64,000 nt of DNA from Roseovarius mucosus DSM 17069. GTDB lineage: Bacteria > Pseudomonadota > Alphaproteobacteria > Rhodobacterales > Rhodobacteraceae. The position numbers and the translations under genes are program-made. The stretch's first letter is position 1. Every line of letters begins with the position of its first letter. The DNA is taken from contig NZ_KN293975.1 of the NCBI RefSeq assembly GCF_000768555.3, positions 186,001 to 250,000 of the forward strand, in the 5' to 3' direction. Under the pieces are notes generated by a model. That model was not told the DNA's origin. It saw only the letters and a program-made list of their open reading frames with translations, and ran no database searches. Below, piece after piece: positions 45,527 to 54,029 of this stretch.

Positions 45527-45653
45527 TCCGGTCGGCGATGACATCCTCGCGGTTCGCGACGTTAAGCGCGCCGGGCACGGCTGAGAGTGCCGCCTCCGCG
45601 AGGCGCACCGCCATGCGGAACGCTTCCAGTTCTGTCAGTTCATCTTGCTTCAT
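45453..45653 (-). CDS. Small minus-strand phage protein inside early operon
   Basis: This 66-residue protein has a GGAGGG ribosome site about 7 bp before its ATG at 45651-45653, which is unusual for a chance antisense frame. It is acidic and helical (QDELTELEAFRMAVRLAEAAL). Its 3' end overlaps the end of the plus-strand neighbour. No family is recognised; if real it would be expressed against the early operon. Confidence 0.45.
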   Translation of the reverse strand: MKQDELTELEAFRMAVRLAEAALSAVPGALNVANREDVIADRIIDCHHGIRRAWEHVLGTPPGARH

Positions 45654-45743
45654 CAGTTCCCTCCATCGGTTTGTTGGCAGCGACGATGGTAGGGCGCGCG
45701 CGGGCGGGGTGTCGAGCCTCGTCCGCGCCACCGGGGGTGTCGC

Positions 45744-45896
45744 ATGAGCCCGCGCCCCATGCCCGGAACCGGGATCATTCTTGCTTTCGCGTTTGCCCTG
45801 ATCTTCTGGGCCGTGGCCGCCGCAGGCCTGTCCGTCGCGGTGTTGCGCCAAGGTGCCGCCCCTGAAACACCCCCTTCAACACAGGATTTAATGTGA
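45744..45896 (+). CDS. Small membrane protein (50 aa), early phage operon
   Basis: The frame from ATG 45744 encodes one TM helix (about residues 10-34) and a short Pro/Thr-rich tail. Its stop overlaps the next ATG (TGATG at 45894-45898). It is too short to identify. Confidence 0.5.
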   Translation: MSPRPMPGTGIILAFAFALIFWAVAAAGLSVAVLRQGAAPETPPSTQDLM

Positions 45897-46108
45897 TGCG
45901 GTTATCTGATCTCATTCCCGATGCAGGCCAGTTGCAGGCCGAGATCGCGGCCATTCCGCAGGCGCTGCGCGTCGCACTGGCCCTGCAGTTGGTGCGCGAC
46001 ATCGACGAGCCGTGCTGCGCGTTGCCGCTGATGCGCCTGAGCCGCTTGGCCGAGGATCATCACCTGTCGATCCGCAGGGCGGATTTCATCCGGGAGCGCG
46101 CCCGATGA
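45896..46108 (+). CDS. Hypothetical early phage protein (70 aa)
   Basis: The ATG at 45896 overlaps the previous stop; a GTG one codon earlier is possible. The product is mostly helical (QLQAEIAAIPQALRVALALQLV) with no recognised motif. Its position in the ATGA-coupled early string supports its being real. Confidence 0.55.
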   Translation: MRLSDLIPDAGQLQAEIAAIPQALRVALALQLVRDIDEPCCALPLMRLSRLAEDHHLSIRRADFIRERAR

Positions 46109-46293
46109 TCCGCCGCCTTGCCCATAAGTTTCGTCTCCGCGCGCGTGCTGGCCTGTGCGCTGCGCGGTCCCTGCGCCCCGGCTGTGCCCAGTCTGCTTGC
46201 TCCGGCCGGGGCGTTTTTTCTGTCATCGGTGATGTGGTGGGGGCTTTGGCGCTGTTCGTCCTGCTCTTTGCCCTTGCCAGTTTCGGAGGGTGA
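46105..46293 (+). CDS. Small phage membrane protein (62 aa)
   Basis: This protein has a basic N-terminus and a hydrophobic C-terminal helix (about residues 38-60, VVGALALFVLLFALASF). It is coupled by ATGA to its neighbour. The function is unknown. Confidence 0.5.
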   Translation: MIRRLAHKFRLRARAGLCAARSLRPGCAQSACSGRGVFSVIGDVVGALALFVLLFALASFGG

Positions 46294-46559
46294 ACGGGAT
46301 GGACCTGCATGTTCAAAGATGGGGCCACGGCTACGCCGTTTTCGACGGAAAGGCGCGGGTCTCCGGCGCGTTCAGCAACCGCGACATCGCGTTGCGCGCC
46401 CAAGACCGGATGCAGGACGAGGCCCTGAAGGCCAAGCACGCCCGCAACCGCCCCTGCCTGACCTGCGGCACCGAGTTCTGGTCAACGGGACCGGGCCACC
46501 GCATGTGCGGCAACTGCCGCACCAATTGTGCCGGGCTCGACGCCCAGATGGTGGGCTGA
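46290..46559 (+). CDS. Zinc-ribbon-like phage protein
   Basis: This protein of up to 89 residues has two CxxC pairs (CLTCGTEFW and CGNCRTNC) that form a likely zinc ribbon in its C-terminal half. The start is either the GTG at 46290, which overlaps the preceding stop, or the ATG at 46299. A nucleic-acid-binding role is plausible. Confidence 0.65.
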   Translation: MNGMDLHVQRWGHGYAVFDGKARVSGAFSNRDIALRAQDRMQDEALKAKHARNRPCLTCGTEFWSTGPGHRMCGNCRTNCAGLDAQMVG

Positions 46560-46783
46560 TGCACCATGCGCCGCTCACCTCGCCCCGCCTGCAACGGGTG
46601 CTTGCCGTCCTCAAGGACGGCCGCCCGCACACCACGCGCGAGATCGTGCGGCGGGCGCATGTGGTGGCGGTGAACAGCTGCATTTCCGAACTGCGCGCCA
46701 ACGGGGCGGAGATCCTCTGCACCCGCGAGCGCAAAGCCGACCGGCTGATCTGCCGGTACACAATGACGAAGGCCCCAGAATGA
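46559..46783 (+). CDS. Winged-helix-like phage protein (74 aa)
   Basis: The pattern LQRVLAVLKDGRPHTTREIVRRAHVVAVNSCISELRANGAEI resembles the helix-turn-helix used in Mu-like early proteins. It is coupled by overlaps on both sides. Confidence 0.6.
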   Translation: MHHAPLTSPRLQRVLAVLKDGRPHTTREIVRRAHVVAVNSCISELRANGAEILCTRERKADRLICRYTMTKAPE

Positions 46784-46986
46784 CCCAAGATAAAGCAAAC
46801 GTCGAAGAATTGGCCGCGATGGTGCGGGATAAATCCCAAGAGCTTCTGAGCCGCGCCCGGACCCTGCGGGTCCGGATCGAAACGCAAGAAGACGAGCCGA
46901 GCGAATTCTCAATCCAAATGGTGCGCGCGAGCCTTCAGGCCGTTGAATTCTGGCTTGATCAGCTTGAAAAGGCGGCGGTTAAATGA
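46780..46986 (+). CDS. Helical phage protein (68 aa)
   Basis: An acidic, probably coiled-coil protein (VEELAAMVRDKSQELLSRARTLRVRIE). Its ATGA overlaps put it in the early operon immediately before the ParB-like gene. No family is recognised. Confidence 0.5.
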   Translation: MTQDKANVEELAAMVRDKSQELLSRARTLRVRIETQEDEPSEFSIQMVRASLQAVEFWLDQLEKAAVK

Positions 46987-47837
46987 TTGAGCACCTTTCC
47001 ACAATCGCCGAACTGCCGATTGAAGCGATCAAGGTCGAAGACCGGCTGCGGAATGTTTCGCGCAAGCATGTCGAGAGCCTGAAGGCGTCGATCCGCCAGA
47101 GCGGGTTTCGTGGCAAAATATGGGTGCGGCGTAAGAAGGACGGCGACTATCTAGTCGAGGGGCTGCACCGTTTGACCGCGATGCAAGAACTTGGCGAGAC
47201 GGTGGTCCCTGTTGATCTCTTTCGCTGCAACGACGCCGAAGCCAGAATGATGGAGATCGACGGCAACCTTGCCAGTCAGCCCCTTATCCCGGTCGATCTG
47301 GCGTTGTTTCTGGCTGAACGAAAGTCGGCCTATGAACGGCTTCACCCGGAGGCTAAAGCGGCGACCGGGGCGGGCCTTGCATCCAAGCGATGGGATACGG
47401 CGGAAATGATTTCCGTCGCATCCTTTGCCGAAAGCGTTGCGGAAAATCTTGGTCTTAGCGAGCGCCACGTTCGCAACTTCGTGCGCGCAGGCAGTCTCCT
47501 GCGGCGCGAGGAGATAGAGCGTCTTCGTGCCGCTCCAAAGCGGGTCGAGGTGATGGACCTGATTGATATCGGCAAAATGGGCGAGGCTGAGGAACGAGGT
47601 TTCGTTGTAGAAGAACTATCAGCCGGGCGGTCAAAAACGGTCAAAGCCGCACGCGAGGCGTACCGCGCCGCGCGCGGGGAGGCACCGGCCCCGGCCAGCC
47701 CCAAAGACGCCACCCTCGCGCGCCTCATGGACGCATGGGACCGCGCGGGCAAGGGCGCGCGCATGGCGTTTCTCGAGGAGCGCGGCGCAGAGGTTGCGGC
47801 GCTGTTTGGCGAGATTGAGCAGGGGGGTGCGGCATGA
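46983..47837 (+). CDS. ParB/Srx-fold phage protein
   Basis: This 284-residue protein has a ParB-like N-terminal domain (PIEAIKVEDRLRNVSRKHVESLKASIRQSG, then the VEGLHRLTAM nucleotide/phosphate motif) followed by a helical DNA-binding middle (AESVAENLGLSERHVRNFV). The fold can bind and hydrolyse CTP or cleave DNA. In a Mu-like early operon next to MuA it may control replication, partition or host DNA. Its stop overlaps the transposase ATG. Confidence 0.82.
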   Translation: MIEHLSTIAELPIEAIKVEDRLRNVSRKHVESLKASIRQSGFRGKIWVRRKKDGDYLVEGLHRLTAMQELGETVVPVDLFRCNDAEARMMEIDGNLASQPLIPVDLALFLAERKSAYERLHPEAKAATGAGLASKRWDTAEMISVASFAESVAENLGLSERHVRNFVRAGSLLRREEIERLRAAPKRVEVMDLIDIGKMGEAEERGFVVEELSAGRSKTVKAAREAYRAARGEAPAPASPKDATLARLMDAWDRAGKGARMAFLEERGAEVAALFGEIEQGGAA

Positions 47838-49957
47838 CTGGACCCGCCCCTGCGCAAGAGTGGTGGTCTGCCGCCGAGCTGGCCGAGGCCGGACTGCCCG
47901 ACCTACCCGGCACAAAGCGCAAGGTCAACGATCTGGCGGTGCGCGAGGGCTGGGCACGGCACCCCGGAAAGGTCCGGCGGCGTAAGGGGGTCGGCGGCGG
48001 CGTCGAGTATCACTGGAGCATCTTGCCACTGCGCGCCCGGATGCGGCTCAGCGCCGGTCTGGTCGCGGCTCCGGCGGATAAGCCGGGGACGGGCGAGGCA
48101 TGGGAGCGCTATGCGGCGGCGGGCGACAAGGCGCGCGCCGAGGCCGAGGCGCGGCTTGGGGCCATTGCCGAGGTCGAATTGTTGGAAGGGGCCGGGCTGA
48201 CCCGCTCGGCGGCCGTGCGCGAGGTCGCGCGCAAGCTGGGGCGGTCTGACAAATCCCTCTGGAATTACCTCGGGCAGGTCGAGGGCGTCGCACGCGCTGA
48301 CCGGCTGGCCTACCTCATCGACGGGCGCGCGCTGCGGCGCTCCCCCGGCCAGAGAAATGACATTGATCCCGAGTTCCTGTCGCTTGTGCGCAGCGATTGG
48401 CTGCGCCTGTCGCAGCCCTCTCTCACCAGTTGCTATGACCGCGCCGAGCGCGTCTGGATATCCGAGCGGCGCAACAGCGCCGTGCCGCCCCTCCATCAGG
48501 TGCGGCGCTGGCTCAAGGCCAACGTCTCGGCCCCCACCGAGATTTTCATGCGCAAGGGCGCGGAGGCACTGCGCCGCTTTTATCCCGCCCAAGTCCGCAG
48601 CAAGGCGTTCATGGTGCCATTGGAATGCGTTGTGGGCGACTTTCACAAGTTCGATAACTTCGTTCGCTGGCCGGGTTACGGCAAGCCCGTGCGGCCGCAG
48701 ATGATGGCTTGGTCGGACGTCTATTCCGGCAAGCTCTTGGCTTGGCGCCTGTCGCCCACAGCCAACAGCCACACGGCACAGCTGGTGACCGGAGATCTGA
48801 TACGCAAATGGGGCATCCCGCAGTCGGTACTTATGGACAACGGCAAGGAGTTCGCCGCCAAGGCAATGACCGGCGGTGACAAAGGCCGCAACACGTTCAA
48901 GGTCACAGACGAAGACATTCCCGGCCTCCTGCCGCTCTTGGGCGTCGATATCCATTGGGCCACACCCTATTCAGGGCAATCCAAGCCCATCGAGCGGGCG
49001 TTTCGCGATCTTTGCGACCGGGTGGCGAAGCACCCCGCCTTTGACGGGGCCTATACCGGCAACAAACCGGAGGCCAAGCCGGAAGACTACGGTACCCGCG
49101 CCATCCCGCTCGAGGAGTTCCGCCTCGTTCTCGAGGACGAACTGGCGCATCACAACGCCCGCCCCGGACGGCGCAGTGAAGTGGCCATGGGACGGTCGTT
49201 CAACGAGGTGTTCAACGAGGGCTATGCCAAGGCGACAATCAAACGCGCGACGGACGAACAGTTGCGCCTCTGGCTCCTGCGCGCCGAGGGTGTGCGGGCC
49301 AAGACCGGCAACGGCGCGCTCAAGCTCTACGACACGGAATACTGGTCCGAGTGGATGTACCGGATCGCTGGGGAAAAGGTGGTTGCGCGGTTCGACGCGG
49401 ACGATCTGACAGCAGGGCTGGAAGTCTACGATCTGGCGGGCCACTACCTTGGCCATGCAGAGTGCCGCGAGGCGGCACCATTCTTCGATGTTGACGCCGC
49501 GCGGGACCACAACCGCAAGCGCAAGGCTTGGATCCGTGCGCAGCGCGACGAGGCCAAGGCGGCACGCGAATTCTCAGCAGCAGAGGTGGCGGCCCGGGTG
49601 CGCGCGGCCTCCGGGCTGGCGGCAGACGAACCGCTGCCTGAGGCGCAGGTACATCAACTCGCCACGCCGCATAAGGCCGCCCCCAAACGGCGGCGCGCGC
49701 CTAGCGTCGAGGAGATCGAGCATCTGGCCGAGATCGAGGCCCGGGTGCTGCGGCTTGAAGAACACCGCACCAATCCCGTCGATCCGGTCGAAGAAGATCC
49801 AGCCGCCGTCTTTGCCCGCGCCTGCGCCTTGGAGCGTGCGCGTGATGAGGGCGAAGCGCTGACACAGGCACAGGCCGATTGGCTGGCCGACTATCAGCAG
49901 AGTTCCGACTACCGCGCCCAGCTGCGCATGGCGCGCCGCTTCGGTGCCCCAGAGTAA
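47834..49957 (+). CDS. MuA-type DDE transposase
   Basis: This 707-residue transposase has an N-terminal winged-helix (WWSAAELAEAGLPDLPGTKRKVNDLA), a second DNA-binding helical region, and the RNaseH-fold catalytic core with D269 (GDFHKFD), D335 (LMDNGKEF) and E387 (KPIERAF), at nearly the same positions as D269, D336 and E392 of phage Mu. A C-terminal region binds the target-activating ATPase. It performs replicative transposition of the phage genome. Confidence 0.95.
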   Translation: MTGPAPAQEWWSAAELAEAGLPDLPGTKRKVNDLAVREGWARHPGKVRRRKGVGGGVEYHWSILPLRARMRLSAGLVAAPADKPGTGEAWERYAAAGDKARAEAEARLGAIAEVELLEGAGLTRSAAVREVARKLGRSDKSLWNYLGQVEGVARADRLAYLIDGRALRRSPGQRNDIDPEFLSLVRSDWLRLSQPSLTSCYDRAERVWISERRNSAVPPLHQVRRWLKANVSAPTEIFMRKGAEALRRFYPAQVRSKAFMVPLECVVGDFHKFDNFVRWPGYGKPVRPQMMAWSDVYSGKLLAWRLSPTANSHTAQLVTGDLIRKWGIPQSVLMDNGKEFAAKAMTGGDKGRNTFKVTDEDIPGLLPLLGVDIHWATPYSGQSKPIERAFRDLCDRVAKHPAFDGAYTGNKPEAKPEDYGTRAIPLEEFRLVLEDELAHHNARPGRRSEVAMGRSFNEVFNEGYAKATIKRATDEQLRLWLLRAEGVRAKTGNGALKLYDTEYWSEWMYRIAGEKVVARFDADDLTAGLEVYDLAGHYLGHAECREAAPFFDVDAARDHNRKRKAWIRAQRDEAKAAREFSAAEVAARVRAASGLAADEPLPEAQVHQLATPHKAAPKRRRAPSVEEIEHLAEIEARVLRLEEHRTNPVDPVEEDPAAVFARACALERARDEGEALTQAQADWLADYQQSSDYRAQLRMARRFGAPE

Positions 49958-49975
49958 CAAGAAAAGGAGAGCAGA

Positions 49976-50779
49976 ATGACACCTTCCATTGCGCCCCTGC
50001 GAAACGTCGCGGCCCTGATTGGCCTTGTCGAACGTGTGCAGACCCGCGCCTTTGGCCTGCCCGGGATGGCCACGTTCTACGGCCCCTCAGGTTGGGGCAA
50101 GACCACCGCCGTGACGGTCGCGGCGAATGAATATCAGGCCCATGTTGTCCAGGTCAAAGACTGCTGGACGCCGACCTATCTGGCGCAGGCGATCCTGCGC
50201 GAAATCGGCCTGCCGCCCCAACGCGGCGTGGCCGCCATGGTCGACGCCATCGGCGCGCAGCTTGCCCGCAGCGACCGCCCGCTCATCATTGACGACGCGC
50301 AATATCTCCTGCGCAAGCGGATGGTCGAGCTGGCCCGCGACATCTACGAGAGCAGTCAGGCCCCGGTCATTCTGGTGGGCGAGGAAAAGCTGCCGCAGGA
50401 CCTGACCCGCTGGGAGAACATCCACAACCGCCAGCTCGCATGGGAGCCTGCGCTCGCCTGCAACCTCTCGGACGCCGAAAAGCTCGCGCCGATCTACGCG
50501 GCGGGTGTCGACGTGGCCTCCGACCTGCTTGCGGCTATCGTGGCCGCCTCGGGCGGCTCGATCCGCCGGGTCTCCACCAATCTGGCGCGCGCCAAGGAAC
50601 TGGCCATGGGCCGGGGGCGGCGTCTGGCCGACCTCGAGCTTTGGGGCAACCGGGTCTTTGACACTGGCCAGCCCCCGGCCGTGCGGCGTGTCGATGATTT
50701 CCGCCCGGTGGCCCGGCCGGAGAAGAGAGAGGACACCGTCGTGCCGCTTACCAAGGTCGCAAAGGAGCCGCGTGAATGA
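49976..50779 (+). CDS. MuB-type AAA ATPase
   Basis: This 267-residue protein has the P-loop GPSGWGKTT at residues 36-44 and a Walker B LIIDDAQYLL. Mu B coats target DNA, stimulates MuA and gives target immunity. An AAAGGAG ribosome site precedes the ATG, and the stop overlaps the next gene. Confidence 0.93.
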   Translation: MTPSIAPLRNVAALIGLVERVQTRAFGLPGMATFYGPSGWGKTTAVTVAANEYQAHVVQVKDCWTPTYLAQAILREIGLPPQRGVAAMVDAIGAQLARSDRPLIIDDAQYLLRKRMVELARDIYESSQAPVILVGEEKLPQDLTRWENIHNRQLAWEPALACNLSDAEKLAPIYAAGVDVASDLLAAIVAASGGSIRRVSTNLARAKELAMGRGRRLADLELWGNRVFDTGQPPAVRRVDDFRPVARPEKREDTVVPLTKVAKEPRE

Positions 50780-51324
50780 AGCCTTTCCGCAGCACAATGG
50801 AACGCCACGCTTGGGATCGCGTCAAAGGCATGCAGGAGTTTCACTGGAGCGACCTCGCGACCCTTGGCGTGCATGGCGACACTGCTCAGAAGTTCGTGCG
50901 CCGCTGGGAGCGTGCTGGCCTCGTGAAATGCATCCGCAAGGACATGCACCGCAAGATATTCCGGAGCGTCGAGTTGGACGCGGCAAACCTGACAGCGCTT
51001 GAAGCGCCCGACGGGGTCCCGACCCCTGAGGGCAATATGTGGCGCGCGATGCGGCGGCTGGTGCAGTTCGGGCCAACTGACTTGGCCGCGCATGCGAACG
51101 CCGGAGGTGTCGAGGTCACCGTCGAGAAGGCCCGCGCCTATTGCCGCCAGTTGTTGGGGTCAGGCCATCTGAAAGTGAGGCAAACGGCGATCATCGGACG
51201 CCGTGAGGCGATCTATCAGCTGATCGATGACAGCGGGCCTTTTCCTCCAAAAGCCGTGCGGCTCGCGGGCATTCTCGATCCCAACACCGGGGCCTTTTCC
51301 CCCGCGAAAGGCGGTGCGGCATGA
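50776..51324 (+). CDS. Phage winged-helix protein downstream of MuB
   Basis: This 182-residue protein contains two winged-helix-like repeats (WSDLATLGVHGDTAQKFVRRWERAGLVK and PTDLAAHANAGGVEVTVEKARAYCRQLLGSGHLKV). It is a candidate DNA-binding protein of the early region; such genes commonly follow MuB in alphaproteobacterial Mu-like phages. The function is unproven. Confidence 0.7.
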   Translation: MKPFRSTMERHAWDRVKGMQEFHWSDLATLGVHGDTAQKFVRRWERAGLVKCIRKDMHRKIFRSVELDAANLTALEAPDGVPTPEGNMWRAMRRLVQFGPTDLAAHANAGGVEVTVEKARAYCRQLLGSGHLKVRQTAIIGRREAIYQLIDDSGPFPPKAVRLAGILDPNTGAFSPAKGGAA

Positions 51325-51695
51325 GCGCGCTCGACACTGCCCGCACCTTCTGGGGCGAGAATTTGCCCGATTGGGTGGCCGCCTTGGCACGCGCCTGCGA
51401 CGAGACCAGCCAGAACAAGGTCGCGGTCAAGATGGAGCGCAGCGCCGCCCTCGTGTCGAATGTCCTGCGCAACCGTTATTCCGCAGATACCAGCATCGTC
51501 GAGGACATCGTGCGCGGGCATTTCATGCGGGCGGTGGTCGACTGCCCCGCCTTGGGTGAGATCGGCAAACAGGTCTGCCGCAAGTGGCGCGGGAAGGCCG
51601 CGCAGTTCGAGAACGTGAACTCGCTCAGCGTCTCCATGTACCGCGCCTGCAATCGGTGCCCCATCCACAAGGGGGCCGACGATGACGCGGCATGA
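51321..51695 (+). CDS. Helix-turn-helix phage protein with Cys cluster
   Basis: This 124-residue protein has an XRE-like element (TSQNKVAVKMERSAALVSNVLRNRY), several Cys residues and a late CNRC pair. It overlaps both neighbours. Regulation of the lytic early phase is possible. Confidence 0.65.
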   Translation: MSALDTARTFWGENLPDWVAALARACDETSQNKVAVKMERSAALVSNVLRNRYSADTSIVEDIVRGHFMRAVVDCPALGEIGKQVCRKWRGKAAQFENVNSLSVSMYRACNRCPIHKGADDDAA

Positions 51696-52032
51696 CGACA
51701 GCCTCGATGCGGCGGTGAGACGTTCTGCGGCAAAAGGGATCGGTGCGGCCTTCATCGCCCGCGACCTCGGCGTGACCCCGAACCGCGTCCATGCCGTGCT
51801 GGCCCGCCTGCGCCGCAACGGCGAGGAGTTTCCGAGGGTGCGCCCCGGCCCCGCGCTTCGCCCGCAGGGCCTGCGTCTGAGCACGCTAGACGGGGCAACG
51901 AGGCGCGCCTTCGAGCCGCATGCGGCGGCACGTGAGGTCAGCATTCGGGAGCTTGTGCAGCTGATCCTGCGCACGGTGGCCCGTGACAATCTGATCGACG
52001 CCATTCTCGACGACAAGGAGACCAACCCATGA
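51682..52032 (+). CDS. Phage protein with helix-turn-helix
   Basis: This 116-residue basic protein has a helix-turn-helix stretch (IGAAFIARDLGVTPNRVHAVLARLRRNG). It overlaps the preceding gene by 14 bp and the next by 4 bp. The product is likely DNA-binding. Confidence 0.65.
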   Translation: MTRHDDSLDAAVRRSAAKGIGAAFIARDLGVTPNRVHAVLARLRRNGEEFPRVRPGPALRPQGLRLSTLDGATRRAFEPHAAAREVSIRELVQLILRTVARDNLIDAILDDKETNP

Positions 52033-52229
52033 CCTCCCCCGAAATCGCCCGCTGGAGCCCCGACGAGATGCTGCGCCTCGCGGCCTCGGGTGTGGCCAAG
52101 GTGGACCTGCTTGGCCCGCGCGGGAGCACGCTTTGCTCGATGGACGAGATCGCCGCGATGGCCGCCGTCTGCGCCCTCCACGGCGTGGGTCCGCGCCTCC
52201 TTTCAACACCCCCTTCAACAGGAGAGTAA
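52029..52229 (+). CDS. Hypothetical phage protein (66 aa)
   Basis: A short frame coupled to its neighbour by ATGA. No motif is recognised. Its position supports a real gene. Confidence 0.5.
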   Translation: MTSPEIARWSPDEMLRLAASGVAKVDLLGPRGSTLCSMDEIAAMAAVCALHGVGPRLLSTPPSTGE

Positions 52230-52230
52230 A

Positions 52231-52881
52231 ATGTCTGAATTCACCCCCCACCCGGTGCCGTCAGGCATCATCGAGGAAAACGGCCGCCGCAAGATGGTCG
52301 ACGCCAAAGGCCGCGAAGTGCCACTCGATCTTGTGCGCCCGCAGGACCAGTTGCAAGACGAGCAGGTGCGCAAGATCGCTGGGTATGCGCTGGCGCTCAG
52401 CGACCAGCTCCGCCGGTTCAAGGAACACACGTTCGACGATATTTCGGATTTCGAGGCCATCCTCGCGCAGGAGTATGGGACTACCGTCGGCGGGGCCAAA
52501 GGCAACAAGACGTTGACCACTTATGATGGGCTCTATCAGGTGCAGGTCCAAGTACAGGATCGGGTGGATTTTGGCCCCGAGTTGCAGATCGCCAAAGGCC
52601 TGATCGACGAATGCCTCAATGAATGGTCCGCCGACAGCCGCCCGGAAATTCAGGCCATCGTGACGCGCGCCTTCAACACCGACAAGGAAGGCCAGATCAA
52701 CCGCGCCGAGATATTCATGCTCCTGCGGCTCGACATCGCCGACGCCCGTTGGAACCGGGCCATGGACGCCATCCGCGACGCCATGCGCGTGGTGGGAAAG
52801 GCGACTTACGTCCGCGTCAAACACCGCCCCAACACCGAGGCCCCGTGGCAGACGGTGGTTCTCGACCTGGCGAAGGTGTGA
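52231..52881 (+). CDS. DUF3164-like phage protein
   Basis: This 216-residue protein has the DUF3164 pattern (NGRRKMVDAKGREVPLDLV early, YDGLYQVQVQVQDRVDFGPELQIAKGLID centrally), present in most Mu-like phages downstream of transposition genes. It is thought to act in DNA replication or modification, but its function is not established. The ATG at 52231 has a GGAGAG ribosome site. Confidence 0.82.
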   Translation: MSEFTPHPVPSGIIEENGRRKMVDAKGREVPLDLVRPQDQLQDEQVRKIAGYALALSDQLRRFKEHTFDDISDFEAILAQEYGTTVGGAKGNKTLTTYDGLYQVQVQVQDRVDFGPELQIAKGLIDECLNEWSADSRPEIQAIVTRAFNTDKEGQINRAEIFMLLRLDIADARWNRAMDAIRDAMRVVGKATYVRVKHRPNTEAPWQTVVLDLAKV

Positions 52882-52891
52882 GGGGATTAGC

Positions 52892-53224
52892 ATGGCAACC
52901 GAAAACCTGCTCGAACGCACCATGACGCTCGACACAGAACCGCCCTTGACCATTACCGTCGACGAGGGGATCCAAATAATGGAAGTGGCTCTGCACATGG
53001 CCGTCCGCGAAATGCGCAAGGAACTGCGCTGGATGCTCGAGGTTGGCGGCAATGCCTCCGCCAATGTGCCCCCCAAGCTGGACCTGCTCGACGCCACCGA
53101 ACGCCAGATGATCAACGACGTGCTCGAGGCCCTGCGCGCCTGCATTCTCTGCACCGGCCGGAACCGGATAGACGACGGTCTGCCCGCATGGATCGACGAC
53201 GTGATTGCAAGGGGGCAGGTGTGA
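52892..53224 (+). CDS. Hypothetical phage protein (110 aa)
   Basis: A helical protein with no recognised domain, lying 10 bp after DUF3164 and overlapping the next gene by 1 bp. Confidence 0.55.
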   Translation: MATENLLERTMTLDTEPPLTITVDEGIQIMEVALHMAVREMRKELRWMLEVGGNASANVPPKLDLLDATERQMINDVLEALRACILCTGRNRIDDGLPAWIDDVIARGQV

Positions 53225-53463
53225 TGGACGAGATAGTCAGAAAGCTGCTCGCCGCAGCGGAACACACCTCCAGCGCCACCTTCGACTTGGTCGAGGCCGC
53301 GCGGGAGGGCGGACCGTTCCCCCATGGGAACATTGTGACGGGCGACACGCTCTCGACCTTGGCCGACGCTGTGCGCCTCCTGATCGAGGCCATGCCCGGC
53401 GAGGATGAGGACCGCAACCAGCTCCACGGTGCGGTTATCCGGTATTTGGAGAGCGCGTTATGA
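53224..53463 (+). CDS. Hypothetical phage protein (79 aa)
   Basis: An acidic helical protein (DEIVRKLLAAAEHTSSATFDLVEAAREGG) coupled to both neighbours. The function is unknown. Confidence 0.5.
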   Translation: MDEIVRKLLAAAEHTSSATFDLVEAAREGGPFPHGNIVTGDTLSTLADAVRLLIEAMPGEDEDRNQLHGAVIRYLESAL

Positions 53464-53765
53464 GCCGTCCGCGCGGAGCCCGTCGGCCTTACCAACCAAG
53501 CAACGGGACCGAGGGCGAAATCTTTATGGCCCAGTGGTGCGAACGCTGCGACTTGGCCAATTTCGACGATCCCGAACGTTGTTGCACGATCAACCTGCGC
53601 GCCATGACGCATCGGATTACAGACCCCGAGTATCCCGCAGAGTGGCAATATTCCAACGGCGGCGTGCCGCAATGCTCCGCGTTCGCTCGCGATGGGGCAC
53701 CCGAGCCGCGCTGTGACCGGACCTTGGATATGTTCGACATGTCAGACGCAGAAGAGGAGGAGTGA
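53460..53765 (+). CDS. Cys-rich phage protein
   Basis: This 101-residue protein has a Cys-rich centre (WCERCDLANFDDPERCC, then CSAF and CDRT), which suggests zinc binding. It overlaps the previous stop (ATGA) and ends 3 bp before the GapR-like gene. Confidence 0.55.
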   Translation: MSRPRGARRPYQPSNGTEGEIFMAQWCERCDLANFDDPERCCTINLRAMTHRITDPEYPAEWQYSNGGVPQCSAFARDGAPEPRCDRTLDMFDMSDAEEEE

Positions 53766-53768
53766 CCC

Positions 53769-54029
53769 ATGGAAACCAATGATCAGAATTACAGCGTTAC
53801 GGCAGAAGAATTGCGCCAGTTCATCGAGCGGTGGGAGCAGCTTGAAGCGGAGAAGAAGGACCTTTCGGAGCATCAAAAGGAACTGATGGCAGAGGCCAAA
53901 GGGCGCGGCTACGACACCGCCGTGATGCGCAAGATCATCGCGCTGCGCAGGCGCGACATCAACGACGTCGCCGAGGAACAGGCGGTTCTCGAGATGTACG
54001 CGCAAGCGCTCGGGATGACACTCGCATGA
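53769..54029 (+). CDS. GapR/DUF2312-family DNA-binding protein (phage-encoded)
   Basis: This 86-residue protein matches the GapR family: VTAEELRQFIERWEQLEAEKKDLSEHQKELMAEAKGRGYD then RKIIALRRRDIND. GapR of Caulobacter clamps overtwisted DNA ahead of replication forks and stimulates topoisomerases. A copy inside a replicating transposable phage suggests a role in fork progression or supercoil control. It overlaps the next gene by 4 bp. Confidence 0.88.
   Translation: METNDQNYSVTAEELRQFIERWEQLEAEKKDLSEHQKELMAEAKGRGYDTAVMRKIIALRRRDINDVAEEQAVLEMYAQALGMTLA

Noticed and set aside
45101..45653. Toxin-antitoxin pair
   Set aside because: The two genes are on opposite strands and tail to tail, without toxin or antitoxin motifs or the usual co-transcription.
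45867..52220. Shared ACACCCCCTTCAACA at 45867 and 52206
   Set aside because: A single 15-base match is not unexpected by chance in a 64-kb GC-rich window, and both lie within coding ends with no other shared context.
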